A stretch of DNA of 64,000 nucleotides from Priestia taiwanensis (GCF_014638355.1 NZ_BMFK01000001.1:635160-699159), one strand, 5' to 3'. Counted from the stretch's first letter, positions 8,044-17,366 are shown. Notes: generated from the letters alone by a model not told the origin. Numbers and translations: made by a program.

Positions 8044-8721
8044 TTAGTAATCTACTTTCACATATTTCACGATATCTTCTTTCATCTTTATTTCATGGAG
8101 GGAACTTTTTGGGATATAAATACGTTTAGGATCTACAGGCTTCGTAAAGTCGAAAAAAGGAGCCAATTCAATATCTACATTCGTTATATTTTGCTTCTGT
8201 ACTTCTTGTATGACGTGAAACAACTCCGCATGGACGATCTGTTCGTCTATTTCGTCCCACTTTTTGTTGAGAGAGATAAGGTAAAGGAAAGTATCTCCGA
8301 CGTCTTTATAATGCGGAATGCTGCCATGACCATGATATTTGTTTCCATATGTTGTAGAAATAGCTCTATATGAATCTAGATTAGAGATATATTTCTTGAC
8401 GATTGGACTTACGTCTTTATTTAGTTGCCAGAACCATAACTCTTCGTCATATGTATCTTCAATGCCATCGTTTATTTTTTCTGCACGGAATAGGAGACGT
8501 TCACCTTTTCCTTCTTCATAAAAATGCGCACCATACGTTCCATATTTAAAATTGTAATATGTTTCTTTTATGTTTGTTTTGATATTGTACTTTTGTTCAA
8601 GATGTTCTTGTAGTTCCTTCCCGATGGCTTTTTCTCTCCACGGAAGCCCAGTGAAATGAATGATGAAAGAGCCACCTAGAACGAGAATGATAGTTAGTAC
8701 AATTCCTGTAAACCATTTCAC
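8044..8721 (-). CDS. DUF3139-like membrane-anchored protein, paralogue 1
   Basis: A 225-aa protein with VKW, membrane helix, FTGLPWREK, KETYYNFKYGTYGAHFYEEGK, ELWFWQLNKDVSPIVKKYISNL and a C-terminal EIKMKEDIVKY box. The GTG start at 8721 is chosen because GAGGAG lies 7 bases upstream and the product then begins at the same place as the other paralogues; the open frame runs 63 bases further but has no family similarity there. It is the first gene of the array in the direction of transcription. Confidence 0.8.
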   Translation of the reverse strand: MKWFTGIVLTIILVLGGSFIIHFTGLPWREKAIGKELQEHLEQKYNIKTNIKETYYNFKYGTYGAHFYEEGKGERLLFRAEKINDGIEDTYDEELWFWQLNKDVSPIVKKYISNLDSYRAISTTYGNKYHGHGSIPHYKDVGDTFLYLISLNKKWDEIDEQIVHAELFHVIQEVQKQNITNVDIELAPFFDFTKPVDPKRIYIPKSSLHEIKMKEDIVKYVKVDY

Positions 8722-8798
8722 ATTGTTTCTCCTCTCGTTGTGAAAGACTGATGGAATTCTAAAATCGACCAATAAACGCATCATTTGGTCGATAAATC

Positions 8799-8954
8799 TT
8801 AGAAAACGACATTTTTTACAAAGAGAATGCCGTATAAGAGCGCACCCATAAGCAAGATAAATAAGCTAACCATAACAAATCCATATGCAAAACCTTTACA
8901 CATAGCAACTACATCTAAGAAAACATGTTTGAACGCCCTACGTATTGTAGCCAT
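8799..8954 (-). CDS. Small membrane protein, 51 aa
   Basis: An ideal GAGGAGG site six bases before ATG opens a 51-codon frame: a basic N-terminus (MATIRRAFKH) and a long hydrophobic stretch (about residues 22-48) that is one long or two short membrane helices. It ends 77 bases before the start of DUF3139 paralogue 1, with no clear terminator between them, so it may be the first gene of that transcript. It shares no GLPWK motif with them. The function is unknown. Confidence 0.65.
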   Translation of the reverse strand: MATIRRAFKHVFLDVVAMCKGFAYGFVMVSLFILLMGALLYGILFVKNVVF

Positions 8955-9014
8955 TGTTATCCTCCTCAGTAGCTTATTATCCGTATTTTACCATGTGAGT
9001 TCGTTTTGTTAAAA

Positions 9015-9052
9015 ATAAAAAGCACATCACCGTATAAAGAGTGATGTGCTTC
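9015..9052 (-). terminator. Terminator after the hemolysin III gene
   Basis: AAGCACATCAC pairs with GTGATGTGCTT (11 bp, 10-base loop). The minus-strand side continues as T5-A-T5. Confidence 0.8.
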
Positions 9053-9063
9053 GATTTATATTT

Positions 9064-9690
9064 TTAAATTACAAACAGCCAGACACATAAGAACATGCAT
9101 GCGCTACCGCTTAATACGAACACATGCCAAATCGCATGGTTAAAGGGTAACTTCTCCCATAAGTAGAAGATTGCACCTACTGTGTAGAGGACACCGCCAC
9201 CAACTAAAAGCCAGAATCCAGCTAATTCTAATCCGTCATATAATGGCTTAATTGCTACAACAATTAACCAGCCCATAATGACGTAAGCGATTGTTGAGAT
9301 TACATTGAAGCGTCCGATGAAAAGGGATTTAAATACAACACCACCAATCGCAATCGTCCAAATAATGGCGAACAATACCCAACCAAGTGTACCTTTAATT
9401 GTTAATAATAGGAATGGTGTATAGGTGCCGGCAATTAAAATATAAATTGCTGCATGATCTAGTATTTTGAATAGTTTGCGTACTTTGTGGTGATGGATAC
9501 TGTGCATTAACGTCGAACATAAGTATAAGATAAACATACTTGTGCCAAATATAATCGAACTCATGAGCGCTAAGGAATCACCTTGGCTTGTTGCGCGACC
9601 AATTAGCATAATTAAAGCGGGAATACTTAACAATGCACCAACACCATGTGTGATAGCATTGGCAATTTCTTCTTTTAACGGATAACTCAT
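9064..9690 (-). CDS. Hemolysin III / YqfA family membrane protein
   Basis: A 208-aa seven-helix membrane protein of the hemolysin III (PAQR-like) family. Conserved marks are the N-terminal EEIANAITHGVG, the STLMHSIHHHK block, DHAAIYILIAGTYTPF and the C-terminal HAIWHVFVLSG, whose His and Asp residues form the putative zinc site. The ATG at 9690 follows AGGTGG at good spacing; a GTG three codons earlier overlaps that site. The name is historical, and a haemolytic role should not be assumed. Confidence 0.9.
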   Translation of the reverse strand: MSYPLKEEIANAITHGVGALLSIPALIMLIGRATSQGDSLALMSSIIFGTSMFILYLCSTLMHSIHHHKVRKLFKILDHAAIYILIAGTYTPFLLLTIKGTLGWVLFAIIWTIAIGGVVFKSLFIGRFNVISTIAYVIMGWLIVVAIKPLYDGLELAGFWLLVGGGVLYTVGAIFYLWEKLPFNHAIWHVFVLSGSACMFLCVWLFVI

Positions 9691-9812
9691 TGTGTCCACC
9701 TACTTTACGGAGAATGTGTATATACTTATATACAAGCATACTATTTCACATACGAAAAGGCTACTACTATTATGAACTATAAAAAAGATTGTTACATCCT
9801 TAACTCGTTAAA

Positions 9813-9842
9813 TTGACCAGCAAAAATTAAAAGTGCTATACT
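9813..9842 (+). promoter_or_regulatory. Sigma-A promoter of tatA-tatC
   Basis: TTGACC at 9813 and TATACT at 9837 are 18 bp apart, with a TG one base before the -10 (extended -10). This leaves about 110 bases of leader before tatA. Confidence 0.55.
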
Positions 9843-9960
9843 AAGAATAACAAATATTATAAAAGGAAGTACTGTTGCTTTACTAGATTACGAATAGGGT
9901 AATTATGTGTAGTCGATAAAGGGACAGTATATATTCCATTTACATTTAGGGGGAAATTGT

Positions 9961-10140
9961 ATGGCAAACATTGGTGTACCAGGAATGATTCTTATCATCC
10001 TTCTTGCGCTAATTTTATTTGGACCGAAGAAGTTACCTGAAATCGGCCGTGCATTTGGTGAAACGTTACGTGAATTCAAGAAATCAACAAAAGATATCGC
10101 GAATGATGACGTTGAAACAAAAGACGTGAAAAAAGTCTAA
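9961..10140 (+). CDS. tatA: Twin-arginine translocase subunit TatA
   Basis: A 59-aa protein: a short N-terminus, one membrane helix (residues 8-20), the [22 protein letters not shown] amphipathic helix with its Phe-Gly hinge, and an acidic/basic tail. This is the TatA/E pattern, in which many copies form the channel for folded proteins in the plasma membrane. A GGGGGAAA site lies just upstream. It pairs with tatC next door to make a minimal Gram-positive TatAC translocase. Confidence 0.93.
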   Translation: MANIGVPGMILIILLALILFGPKKLPEIGRAFGETLREFKKSTKDIANDDVETKDVKKV

Positions 10141-10157
10141 TAGATGGCGAATAGAGA

Positions 10158-10189
10158 AGATGTAAGACATTATATCTTGCATCTTTTTC
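10158..10189 (+). terminator. Hairpin between tatA and tatC
   Basis: AGATGTAAGA pairs with TCTTGCATCT (10 bp, one G-U) and is followed by T5. It looks like a terminator or attenuator that lets more tatA than tatC mRNA be made. Confidence 0.65.
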
Positions 10190-10220
10190 ATTGTATGTTA
10201 CAAAAAGTGTGGTGAGCAGA

Positions 10221-10967
10221 GTGAATGAGCAAGAAATGACGGTCATCGATCATTTAGGAGAACTAAGAAAAAGGCTGATTTATACAGCGCTTGCTTTTTT
10301 AGTTTTTATAATCGTTGGCTTTGTGTATACGAAAGAAATTTATCATTTTCTTATTAAAGATTTAGGGCAGCCGTTAACAGCGATTGGGCCAAGCGAAATT
10401 TTATGGGTACATTTCATGATTGCGGCCGTATTTGCTTTTATTTTAACGATACCATTTGCGGCATACCAAATATGGGCATTCGTAAGCCCGGCATTGAAGC
10501 CTCAAGAAAAAAGAAAAACGATATGGTTCATTCCAGCGTTGTTCATGTTGTTCTTATTAGGACTTGCTTTCGGGTATTTCGTTATTTTACCAATCGTCCT
10601 TAAGTTCTTAATGAACTTAGGAGAAGATATGTTTAATGTGATGTTTACAGCGGAGAAATATTTCTCCTTTGTATTTAATATGACGATACCATTCGCAGTG
10701 TTATTCGAATTACCGTTAGTCATTATGTTTTTAACGGCAATCGGAATTTTGAATCCGATGTATTTAGCGAAAGTAAGGCGATATGCATATTTTATTTTAA
10801 TTATTATCGCAGTTTGTATTACGCCGCCAGACTTCATTTCCGACTTCTTAGTGGCAATTCCATTATTAATTGTCTATGAAATTAGTATTTCTGTGTCAAA
10901 AATTACGTACAAGCGTCGAATGAAGCGTATGATACAAGAACAAGAAGATTTTACACATAATGAATAA
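10221..10967 (+). CDS. tatC: Twin-arginine translocase subunit TatC
   Basis: A 248-aa, six-helix membrane protein that recognises RR signal peptides. It has the N-terminal DHLGELRKRL box with the conserved Glu and Arg residues, the first-loop PAL/AFVSPALKPQEKR motif and ITPPDFISDFLVAIPLL near the end. The GTG at 10221 gives the usual TatC N-terminus (VNEQEMTVIDHLGEL); the open frame runs 30 bases further up, into the hairpin. It lies 80 bases after tatA. Confidence 0.93.
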   Translation: MNEQEMTVIDHLGELRKRLIYTALAFLVFIIVGFVYTKEIYHFLIKDLGQPLTAIGPSEILWVHFMIAAVFAFILTIPFAAYQIWAFVSPALKPQEKRKTIWFIPALFMLFLLGLAFGYFVILPIVLKFLMNLGEDMFNVMFTAEKYFSFVFNMTIPFAVLFELPLVIMFLTAIGILNPMYLAKVRRYAYFILIIIAVCITPPDFISDFLVAIPLLIVYEISISVSKITYKRRMKRMIQEQEDFTHNE

Positions 10968-10974
10968 AGTGAAG

Positions 10975-11007
10975 GTGAGTTCTACCGGGGTAGAGCTCAC
11001 TTTTTTT
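10975..11007 (+). terminator. Terminator after tatC
   Basis: GTGAGTTCTACC pairs with GGTAGAGCTCAC (12 bp, one G-U), then seven T. Confidence 0.85.
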
Positions 11008-11079
11008 ACTTTTTGGCAGGAATCGACAAAGCGGATGTAGTACTTCTATTGAAATACATTTTTTGGTAGGGGTGGTAGG

Positions 11080-12468
11080 GTGAAAAAGTACAAGTTGTTA
11101 CTATCGATTAGTTTAGTAATCAGTATTGTACTTAGCGGGTGTTTTGCCAAAGAAACGACGAATGAAGCACTAAAGGTTAAGGAAGAAAGTAAAAAGAGGG
11201 TTGTTTCGAATTTAGAAGGTTTTACACCGCAAGAAATTTTGCCAGGTAGTAAAAGTGAATATGATATGAAATTAGCTATGAATGAGGAAGGTAAGTTTCG
11301 GGCAGATGCAAAAATTACGATTACGAATCTATCAGATGAGACATGGTCGGATTTAAAGTTGTATGTGATACCGAATGTGTCTACGCCTATTAAAATTACA
11401 TCACTTAAAGTGGATGGAAAAGAAAGGTCCTATACACTTGAGCAAGATATGTTACATGTTCCGCTACAAGAAGGCGTAGCTCTGAATAAGAGTGTTACAT
11501 TCCATATGAAGTATGAGTTTAAGGAGCCAATAAGCGGGTTCCGATTTAGCCGAATTGGAGAAAATTATTATCTTGCCCATTGGTATCCGATGGTTCCGAC
11601 GTATCGTAACGGCTGGAATAAGCAACCTTATGCGAATAACGGAGAATCTTATCACACAACATTTAGTAACTTCAAAGTTGCATATGATATACCAGAAGAA
11701 TATACAATCGTTACCACTGGCGAGAATCGTCTGCCTAGTGGGAGGAATGGCGTTATTCATGCAGAGAAGGTGAAAGAATTTTATGTAGGCATTATGAAGA
11801 ATCCAAAAGTTGTGGAACGGAATATACAGAATGTCAAGATAAGGATGCTTGGTGTAGATGAATCGGATGAACTATTACAAGAAGTGTTTGGAATAGCCGA
11901 GAGGGCCCTTACGTATTTTTCAACAACATTTGGTCCATATCCACATAATGAGCTTGATATTATACTAGATGGACCGGCAATGGAGTATCCAGGAATCGTA
12001 ACAGTTAGTTCTGCGAAGGAAGTTCCGAAAGAGTTTCTAGTTGAAGCAATTGTCCATGAAATTGCCCATCAATGGTTTTACGGCATGGTAACGAACGATC
12101 CTTATTTTCATGCATGGATAGATGAAGGGATGACAAGCTTAGCGACGGATATGTTTTTGGAGAAGAATCTTTCAAAAGAACATTATGGTTCGTTTTTAGA
12201 AACTAATGGTGTTAGGCCATCTAACTTAAGTCTGAATGATTATGAAGGTACGTTGATTTTCGCTTATATTTATGGTCAGGTTCCTATGAAGATAAATGAG
12301 ATATTTGATGGTTATAGTGGAAGAGAAACTGCCGAAGCATTCCTAAAAGAATACGTCCGCCTCTATCAATACAAAGAAATAGACACAGATGAATTTGTTC
12401 GCTTTATAAAACATTATTTACAGCTAGAAGACGATTCGTTATTTGAAGGTTGGTTGAAGTTAAAGTGA
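11080..12468 (+). CDS. M1 family metallopeptidase lipoprotein
   Basis: A 462-aa lipoprotein. The signal peptide ends in the lipobox LSGC (Cys21), so the protein is anchored to the outer face of the membrane. An N-terminal beta-rich region (about 50-230) matches the M1 aminopeptidase N domain. The catalytic part has HEIAHQWFYG (zinc ligands HExxH) with the third ligand Glu 19 residues on in WIDEG, and PAMEYPGIV corresponds to the GAMEN exopeptidase loop, here changed to PAMEYPG. It is shorter than full M1 peptidases because the C-terminal helical domain is reduced. The GTG start follows a GGGGTGG site. Confidence 0.85.
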   Translation: MKKYKLLLSISLVISIVLSGCFAKETTNEALKVKEESKKRVVSNLEGFTPQEILPGSKSEYDMKLAMNEEGKFRADAKITITNLSDETWSDLKLYVIPNVSTPIKITSLKVDGKERSYTLEQDMLHVPLQEGVALNKSVTFHMKYEFKEPISGFRFSRIGENYYLAHWYPMVPTYRNGWNKQPYANNGESYHTTFSNFKVAYDIPEEYTIVTTGENRLPSGRNGVIHAEKVKEFYVGIMKNPKVVERNIQNVKIRMLGVDESDELLQEVFGIAERALTYFSTTFGPYPHNELDIILDGPAMEYPGIVTVSSAKEVPKEFLVEAIVHEIAHQWFYGMVTNDPYFHAWIDEGMTSLATDMFLEKNLSKEHYGSFLETNGVRPSNLSLNDYEGTLIFAYIYGQVPMKINEIFDGYSGRETAEAFLKEYVRLYQYKEIDTDEFVRFIKHYLQLEDDSLFEGWLKLK

Positions 12469-12590
12469 ATGTTTTTCCTAGATTCCTTAAATGATGGTAG
12501 TTTGCTTATGTAGACTTATGATAAGATAGAGCAAGAGAGGTATACAGCACAGACGAACTAAGAATTTTGTGAGGAAGAAGTGAATAGAGT

Positions 12591-13433
12591 ATGGGGAAAA
12601 TCAAAATAGTAACAGATTCGACGATGGATATTCCAGAGAGCGTATTGGAGCAATGTGGGGTAGAGGTAGTACCATTATCTTTTATTATTGACGGCCAAAC
12701 ATACCTAGATCGAGTTGACATAACGCCCGCACAATTTATTGAGAAAATGATGGCATCTAGTGAGTTACCGAAGACATCACAGCCAGCAGTAGGATCATTT
12801 GTCGAAGTATACGATCGTCTTGGTGCAGACGGTAGTACGGTTCTTTCTATTCATATGACGAGTGGGATGAGTGGTACATATGCATCAGCATGTACAGCAG
12901 CTACGTTAACTTCTACGCATGTAGAAGTAGTTGATTCGACGTATATGTCACAAGCAACTGGCTTTCAAGTGCTAGAGGCAGCGAAGATGGCACAAGAAGG
13001 ATGTTCGTTAGAAGAGATTAAAGCCCGCCTTGAAGAAGTGCGAGATCATTCTCGATTATATGTTGTTGTGGATACGTTAGATAATCTAGTTAAGGGTGGC
13101 AGAATCGGAAAAGGAAAAGCGTTAATCGGTTCGTTATTAAATATTAAGCCGATTGCGACGTTGGAAGAAGGAGTATACGTACCTGTATCGAAAGCGAGAA
13201 GTCATTCGCAAGTAGTCAAAACGTTAACGAAATATTTCCAAGAAGAAGTAAATGGCAAAACAATTAAAGCAGTAGGTATTTCGCATGCAAAAGCATTAGA
13301 AGTCGCAACGAAATTGAAAGAATCGATTCAAGAAGTGAGTGGATTCGAAAACATAACGGTGTATGATACAACACCAGTTATTAGCACACATACAGGTGTT
13401 GGTGCGATTGGTTTTTCTTATTTTGCGGAGTAA
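12591..13433 (+). CDS. DegV family fatty-acid-binding protein
   Basis: A 280-aa DegV/FakB-type protein that binds a fatty acid and presents it to a fatty acid kinase. It has the N-terminal IVTDSTMDIP motif, the SQPAVGSFVEVY segment, the MTSGMSGTYASA fatty-acid-carboxylate loop, and VVVDTLDNLVKGGRIGKGKA followed by LLNIKPI. Length is normal. The distance from the GAGGAAG site to the ATG is rather long. No fatty acid kinase gene is adjacent. Confidence 0.92.
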   Translation: MGKIKIVTDSTMDIPESVLEQCGVEVVPLSFIIDGQTYLDRVDITPAQFIEKMMASSELPKTSQPAVGSFVEVYDRLGADGSTVLSIHMTSGMSGTYASACTAATLTSTHVEVVDSTYMSQATGFQVLEAAKMAQEGCSLEEIKARLEEVRDHSRLYVVVDTLDNLVKGGRIGKGKALIGSLLNIKPIATLEEGVYVPVSKARSHSQVVKTLTKYFQEEVNGKTIKAVGISHAKALEVATKLKESIQEVSGFENITVYDTTPVISTHTGVGAIGFSYFAE

Positions 13434-13440
13434 GGTTGAA

Positions 13441-13475
13441 AAGAGTCTAAGACAAATGTCTTAGACTCTTTTTTT
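13441..13475 (+). terminator. Terminator after degV-family gene
   Basis: AAGAGTCTAAGAC pairs perfectly with GTCTTAGACTCTT around AAAT, followed by T5. Confidence 0.9.
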
Positions 13476-13538
13476 GGTTATTTTGGATAAATTTGGGGAT
13501 GATACAGAGTAAAGTCGTAGATGAGATTAGGTGATAGG

Positions 13539-15089
13539 GTGTTTTTCAAAAGCAATGATTCGAAAAAAGGACAAGGAACATCTACTACAAATAATAATGA
13601 AGTACAAGAAGTAACGAACTATGTTCAATTTCATGAGAAAGTGAAGCAATTAGAAGCATTGAAACAACACAATCCGGATTTATTAATAAGAATGCTCCAA
13701 GTGGGTGAACAGCAAGTTGCGATAGTGTATGTAAAGGGAAGTGTAAATGAACAGGAGTTAAATCATTTACTTATTAAAGAGATTTTACATATACAGGAAG
13801 AACAATTGTCTAATCAGTTTCTCATTCATTCAATTCCAATTGCTGAATATAAAGTAGAATCAGACGTGTCTGTGCTTTATGAATCGTTGTTAGGTGGTTG
13901 GATTGCTGTTTGTGTACAGACTGAAACGAATAGTGTTCTTTTTAACTTGGCTATCGTACAGCAACGAGCACTCTCAGAATCTCAAAATGAATCGAGTGTT
14001 TTAGGTCCGAATGTCCAGTTTACAGAATCACTCTCTACGAATACACAAGTTGTTCGGCAGATTTTGAATAACGCCGCGCTAAAGATTGATACGATGCAAG
14101 TAGGAACTAGAGTACCAAGGGAAATTCGTATTTTCTATATGGATGAGTTAGCAGACGAACAAGTTGTAGAGTATGCCAAAAGGCGGTTAAAGGCTATTTC
14201 GATGGATGAGGTAGGAGATGGAACGATACTCGCACAATTGATGGAAGACAAAAAGTATTCAATCTTTCCAGAGTTATTAAACACAGAACTACCTTACCGT
14301 GTAACACAATCGATTATGAATGGCAAGATAGCTATACTAATAGATGGTAGTCCGATGGCAACGATAGGACCTACGTCCTTCTTTAGTTTCTTTTCAGCAA
14401 ACGACGATGCGTACTATCGATGGCAAATGGCGACCTTTTATAAGTTACTACGTTTATTTGGCGTATTCATTTCGATTACGTTAACAGCATCTTATGTTGC
14501 AGCACTGACGTATCATTATGAAATTATCCCATCAGCGTTGTTAATGACAATCGGGAAATCCAGAGCGAATGTACCATTCCCACCTGTATTAGAAGCACTC
14601 ATGTTAGAAGCAATTATTGACTTAGTGCGAGAGGCTGGGGCGAGGCTTCCAACAAAGGTAGGGCAAACGATGGGAATTGTAGGAGCGATTGTTATTGGGC
14701 AGGCTACTGTGTCAGCTGGTCTTACAAGTAATATTCTCATCATTATTGTGGCCGTTACAGCATTAGCGTCATTTACTGCTCCGAAGTATGTATTTGGTAC
14801 AGCGATGAGGATTATTCGTTATCCTCTAATCGTTCTGGCAGGAATGTACGGATTAATCGGTGTTGTATATGGATTGACCTTATTAATGATTCATTTATTA
14901 CGATTGACTAGTTTAGGTAGGCCATTCTTAGAACCGATATTCCCGCTTCGATGGGAGGATTTCACGAAAGGTATTATTTTTATGCCTAAGAAAATGATTA
15001 AGTATCGCCCAGTATACAGCCGTTCTGGAGATAAAAAGAAAAACGATCCTTCTACGTATATTGAAAAAAACAAAGATATTGATGAGTAG
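13539..15089 (+). CDS. Spore germination protein, GerA family A subunit
   Basis: A 516-aa GerAA/GerKA-type subunit of a nutrient germinant receptor in the inner spore membrane. It has an N-terminal soluble half (about 1-270), then membrane helices starting around LLRLFGVFISITLTASYVAALTYH and the family block PFPPVLEALMLEAIIDLVREAGARLPTKVGQTMGIVGAIVIGQA. The GTG at 13539 is preferred because AGGTGAT lies at correct spacing; an ATG six codons earlier has no site. It is first of a three-gene A-B-C operon. Which named Ger receptor it is cannot be told. Confidence 0.92.
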   Translation: MFFKSNDSKKGQGTSTTNNNEVQEVTNYVQFHEKVKQLEALKQHNPDLLIRMLQVGEQQVAIVYVKGSVNEQELNHLLIKEILHIQEEQLSNQFLIHSIPIAEYKVESDVSVLYESLLGGWIAVCVQTETNSVLFNLAIVQQRALSESQNESSVLGPNVQFTESLSTNTQVVRQILNNAALKIDTMQVGTRVPREIRIFYMDELADEQVVEYAKRRLKAISMDEVGDGTILAQLMEDKKYSIFPELLNTELPYRVTQSIMNGKIAILIDGSPMATIGPTSFFSFFSANDDAYYRWQMATFYKLLRLFGVFISITLTASYVAALTYHYEIIPSALLMTIGKSRANVPFPPVLEALMLEAIIDLVREAGARLPTKVGQTMGIVGAIVIGQATVSAGLTSNILIIIVAVTALASFTAPKYVFGTAMRIIRYPLIVLAGMYGLIGVVYGLTLLMIHLLRLTSLGRPFLEPIFPLRWEDFTKGIIFMPKKMIKYRPVYSRSGDKKKNDPSTYIEKNKDIDE

Positions 15090-15098
15090 GGTTATGAG

Positions 15099-16211
15099 AT
15101 GATGACAAAACAAAAAATAGCTCCACACTTATTATTTAATAGTTATTTAATCGTATTTATTGTGAGTATGGTTCAGATTGGAATAGGGGTAACAGCATTT
15201 CAACGTCCGGTGTTTAAGCATGCACAACAAGATTCATGGATTCCTGTCATCGTGGCCGGAATAGCCGCTCATATTAGTATTTACTTCATTACAAAAACAC
15301 TTGAACAGTTTACAGATGCAGACTTGTTCGACATTCATAAAGAAGTGTTTGGAAAGATAATGGGTAACATACTTAATGCAATATATGTCACCTATTTCTC
15401 ACTCGTATTTGTTGCGCTTTTAGCAAGTATTTATGAAATTATTCGAACGTATATTTTCTTTGATATAAAAATATGGGTTGTTGCATTTATGTTTATCACG
15501 ATAAGCATGTATTGTGTTTTTGGAGGCGTAAGGGTTATTGCTGGATTTTGTTTCTTAGCTTTTTTCTGTACGATGTGGATGTTGTTTGTCTTAAAATATC
15601 CCCTCTCTAATTTGAAGATGGTTCATTACTTACCTGTATTCGAAAGTTCATTTGAAGATCTTGCGAAAGGTACGTATCAAATGGTGATAACCGTTATGGG
15701 ATTTGAAGTGCTGTATTTCTTTTATCCGTATACAAAAGAGAAAAAGAAAGTAAGGAATTATGCATTTTTAGGGAATCTATTAAGCACACTAGCATATTTG
15801 TATTTAATGCTTCTATCCATTGGCTTCTTTAGTGCACAAGAGTTAGAGAAGAATGTATGGGTGTCGTTAAATTTATTTAAAGTCGTTCATTTTCCTTTTC
15901 TAGAACAGTTCCAAGTCATTATCATTTCGCTTGTGTTAATCTTAGTAGCGCCAAACTGTATTACTTATTTATGGCTATGTTCAAAGGGAGTAAAGAAAAT
16001 ATTTGGGATGAAACAAAAGTACGCTGTTTATTTATTGTCAGTTATTTTCTTGCTGGCAAGTTTATTCTTTTATAAACGTCCACAAATAAATGATTTTAAT
16101 AAAGTTGTCCAAGCGGTAATGGCTGTTATGGCTTTTATTTATCCTTTCTTTTTGTTTATCTATACAAAGGTGTATTTCCGTCTAAAGAAGAACAAGGAGA
16201 AAAGCACATGA
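15099..16211 (+). CDS. Spore germination protein, GerB family (endospore germination permease)
   Basis: A 370-aa protein with about ten membrane helices, of the GerAB amino-acid-permease-like family, which forms the germinant-binding part of the receptor. It opens with KQKIAPHLLFNSYLIVFIVSMVQIGIGV and shows the family's FEVLYFFYPYTKEKKKVRNY loop and a hydrophobic C-terminus. It starts at the ATGATG 9 bases after the A subunit stop (GGGTTATGAG is a weak site) and overlaps the C subunit by four bases. Confidence 0.9.
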   Translation: MMTKQKIAPHLLFNSYLIVFIVSMVQIGIGVTAFQRPVFKHAQQDSWIPVIVAGIAAHISIYFITKTLEQFTDADLFDIHKEVFGKIMGNILNAIYVTYFSLVFVALLASIYEIIRTYIFFDIKIWVVAFMFITISMYCVFGGVRVIAGFCFLAFFCTMWMLFVLKYPLSNLKMVHYLPVFESSFEDLAKGTYQMVITVMGFEVLYFFYPYTKEKKKVRNYAFLGNLLSTLAYLYLMLLSIGFFSAQELEKNVWVSLNLFKVVHFPFLEQFQVIIISLVLILVAPNCITYLWLCSKGVKKIFGMKQKYAVYLLSVIFLLASLFFYKRPQINDFNKVVQAVMAVMAFIYPFFLFIYTKVYFRLKKNKEKST

Positions 16212-17326
16212 AGAAAAAATATGTATTCATCATCATTTGTCTCTTTAGTTTAGTTGGATGCGTGAATCAGAAAGTACTGGAGAATTTAGGGCTAATTATT
16301 GCGGTTGGGTATGATAAAGACGGTGAAAAGGTGAAAGGGAAAGTTATTACACATCATTTTGGGCAGAAGACAGAGCAAGTAGCAGAGGAGTTTGAAGGAG
16401 AAGGATTTACTGTTAAGGGATTTCGAAAGGATGCGAATTATCAAGTGAGTAATCGCCTTGTATCGGGTCAATTACGTGTCGCGATATTTAATCAAGAATT
16501 AGCAAAGGATGGCATCATTACATATGTCGAATCATTAATACGAGATGCATCTACACAAGCGAATTTATACTTGGCGATTAGTGAGGGGAGTGCACGTGAA
16601 TTATTAGATCAGAAGAAGTTTGATAAGAAAGGAAATGTAGGGATTTATATTTATCAAATGATTCAGCAGAATGTGAAGGCAGAAACGATGGTAGAGTCGA
16701 CGATTCATAACTTTGCGAGAGATCACTATGAAATAGGACAAGATTCCATTTTACCAATTATTAAGCAAACAAAAAATGGCGTGTCTGTCGATGGGATTGC
16801 CATGATGAGAAGAGGCAAGATGAAATTTATTTTGCCAGAACAATATAAATTTTATTTAGGCTTAATGCGAGAAGGGTTCCAGAAAGTAGAGCAGGAGATG
16901 GAGTTACCATTTGAACCATTCAAAAAGCATGTGCAAGGGGAACCAAAGAATGAGACATTCCACATTATGTTGAATCAATTTAAGGCAAAGCCGAAAATTA
17001 AAGTGATAAAAGAAAAGCCGATAACTTTTCAAATTGACATTGATGCAAAGGTTGGAATATTTGAAGTAACGGAAAAAATGGTCATCGATGAAAAGTTATA
17101 TCCGGTACTCGAAAAGGAAATCGCGAAAGAAATAAAGAAAAATGTAGAAGGATTACTAGCGAATCTACAAGAAGAAGATTGTGATCCAATTGGGTTTGGT
17201 AGTAGATACAATGCTCATAAACGAGGAGTACATCTTACAAACGATATGTGGTACAAAATGTACAAAGACGTTAAATTTAAGGTCAATACGAAAGTTGAGA
17301 TTTTACGGAATGGTGTATTAAACTAA
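16208..17326 (+). CDS. Spore germination lipoprotein, Ger(x)C family
   Basis: A 372-aa lipoprotein subunit of the receptor. The signal peptide MKKKYVFIIICLFSLVGC ends in a lipobox with Cys18. The frame then shows the GerC marks LGLIIAVGYDKDG, the FRKDANYQVSNRLVSGQLRVAIFNQELA block and a C-terminal GFGSRYNAHKRG...W block. The ATGA overlap with the B subunit shows coupling. The complete A-B-C set with no frameshift suggests a working receptor. Confidence 0.93.
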   Translation: MKKKYVFIIICLFSLVGCVNQKVLENLGLIIAVGYDKDGEKVKGKVITHHFGQKTEQVAEEFEGEGFTVKGFRKDANYQVSNRLVSGQLRVAIFNQELAKDGIITYVESLIRDASTQANLYLAISEGSARELLDQKKFDKKGNVGIYIYQMIQQNVKAETMVESTIHNFARDHYEIGQDSILPIIKQTKNGVSVDGIAMMRRGKMKFILPEQYKFYLGLMREGFQKVEQEMELPFEPFKKHVQGEPKNETFHIMLNQFKAKPKIKVIKEKPITFQIDIDAKVGIFEVTEKMVIDEKLYPVLEKEIAKEIKKNVEGLLANLQEEDCDPIGFGSRYNAHKRGVHLTNDMWYKMYKDVKFKVNTKVEILRNGVLN

Positions 17327-17327
17327 T

Positions 17328-17365
17328 GAAAAAAGGAGCATCACATTGCTGTGACACTCCTTTTT
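17328..17365. terminator. Bidirectional terminator between gerC-type and MBL genes
   Basis: AAAAAGGAG and CTCCTTTTT flank an inner CACA/TGTG stem. Both strands end in a run of T, which suits two convergent genes. Confidence 0.75.
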
Positions 17366-17366
17366 G

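Noticed and set aside
9064..9690. Reading the hemolysin III family protein as a virulence haemolysin
   Set aside because: The family is widespread and PAQR-like; the sequence shows a membrane protein only, not a toxin.
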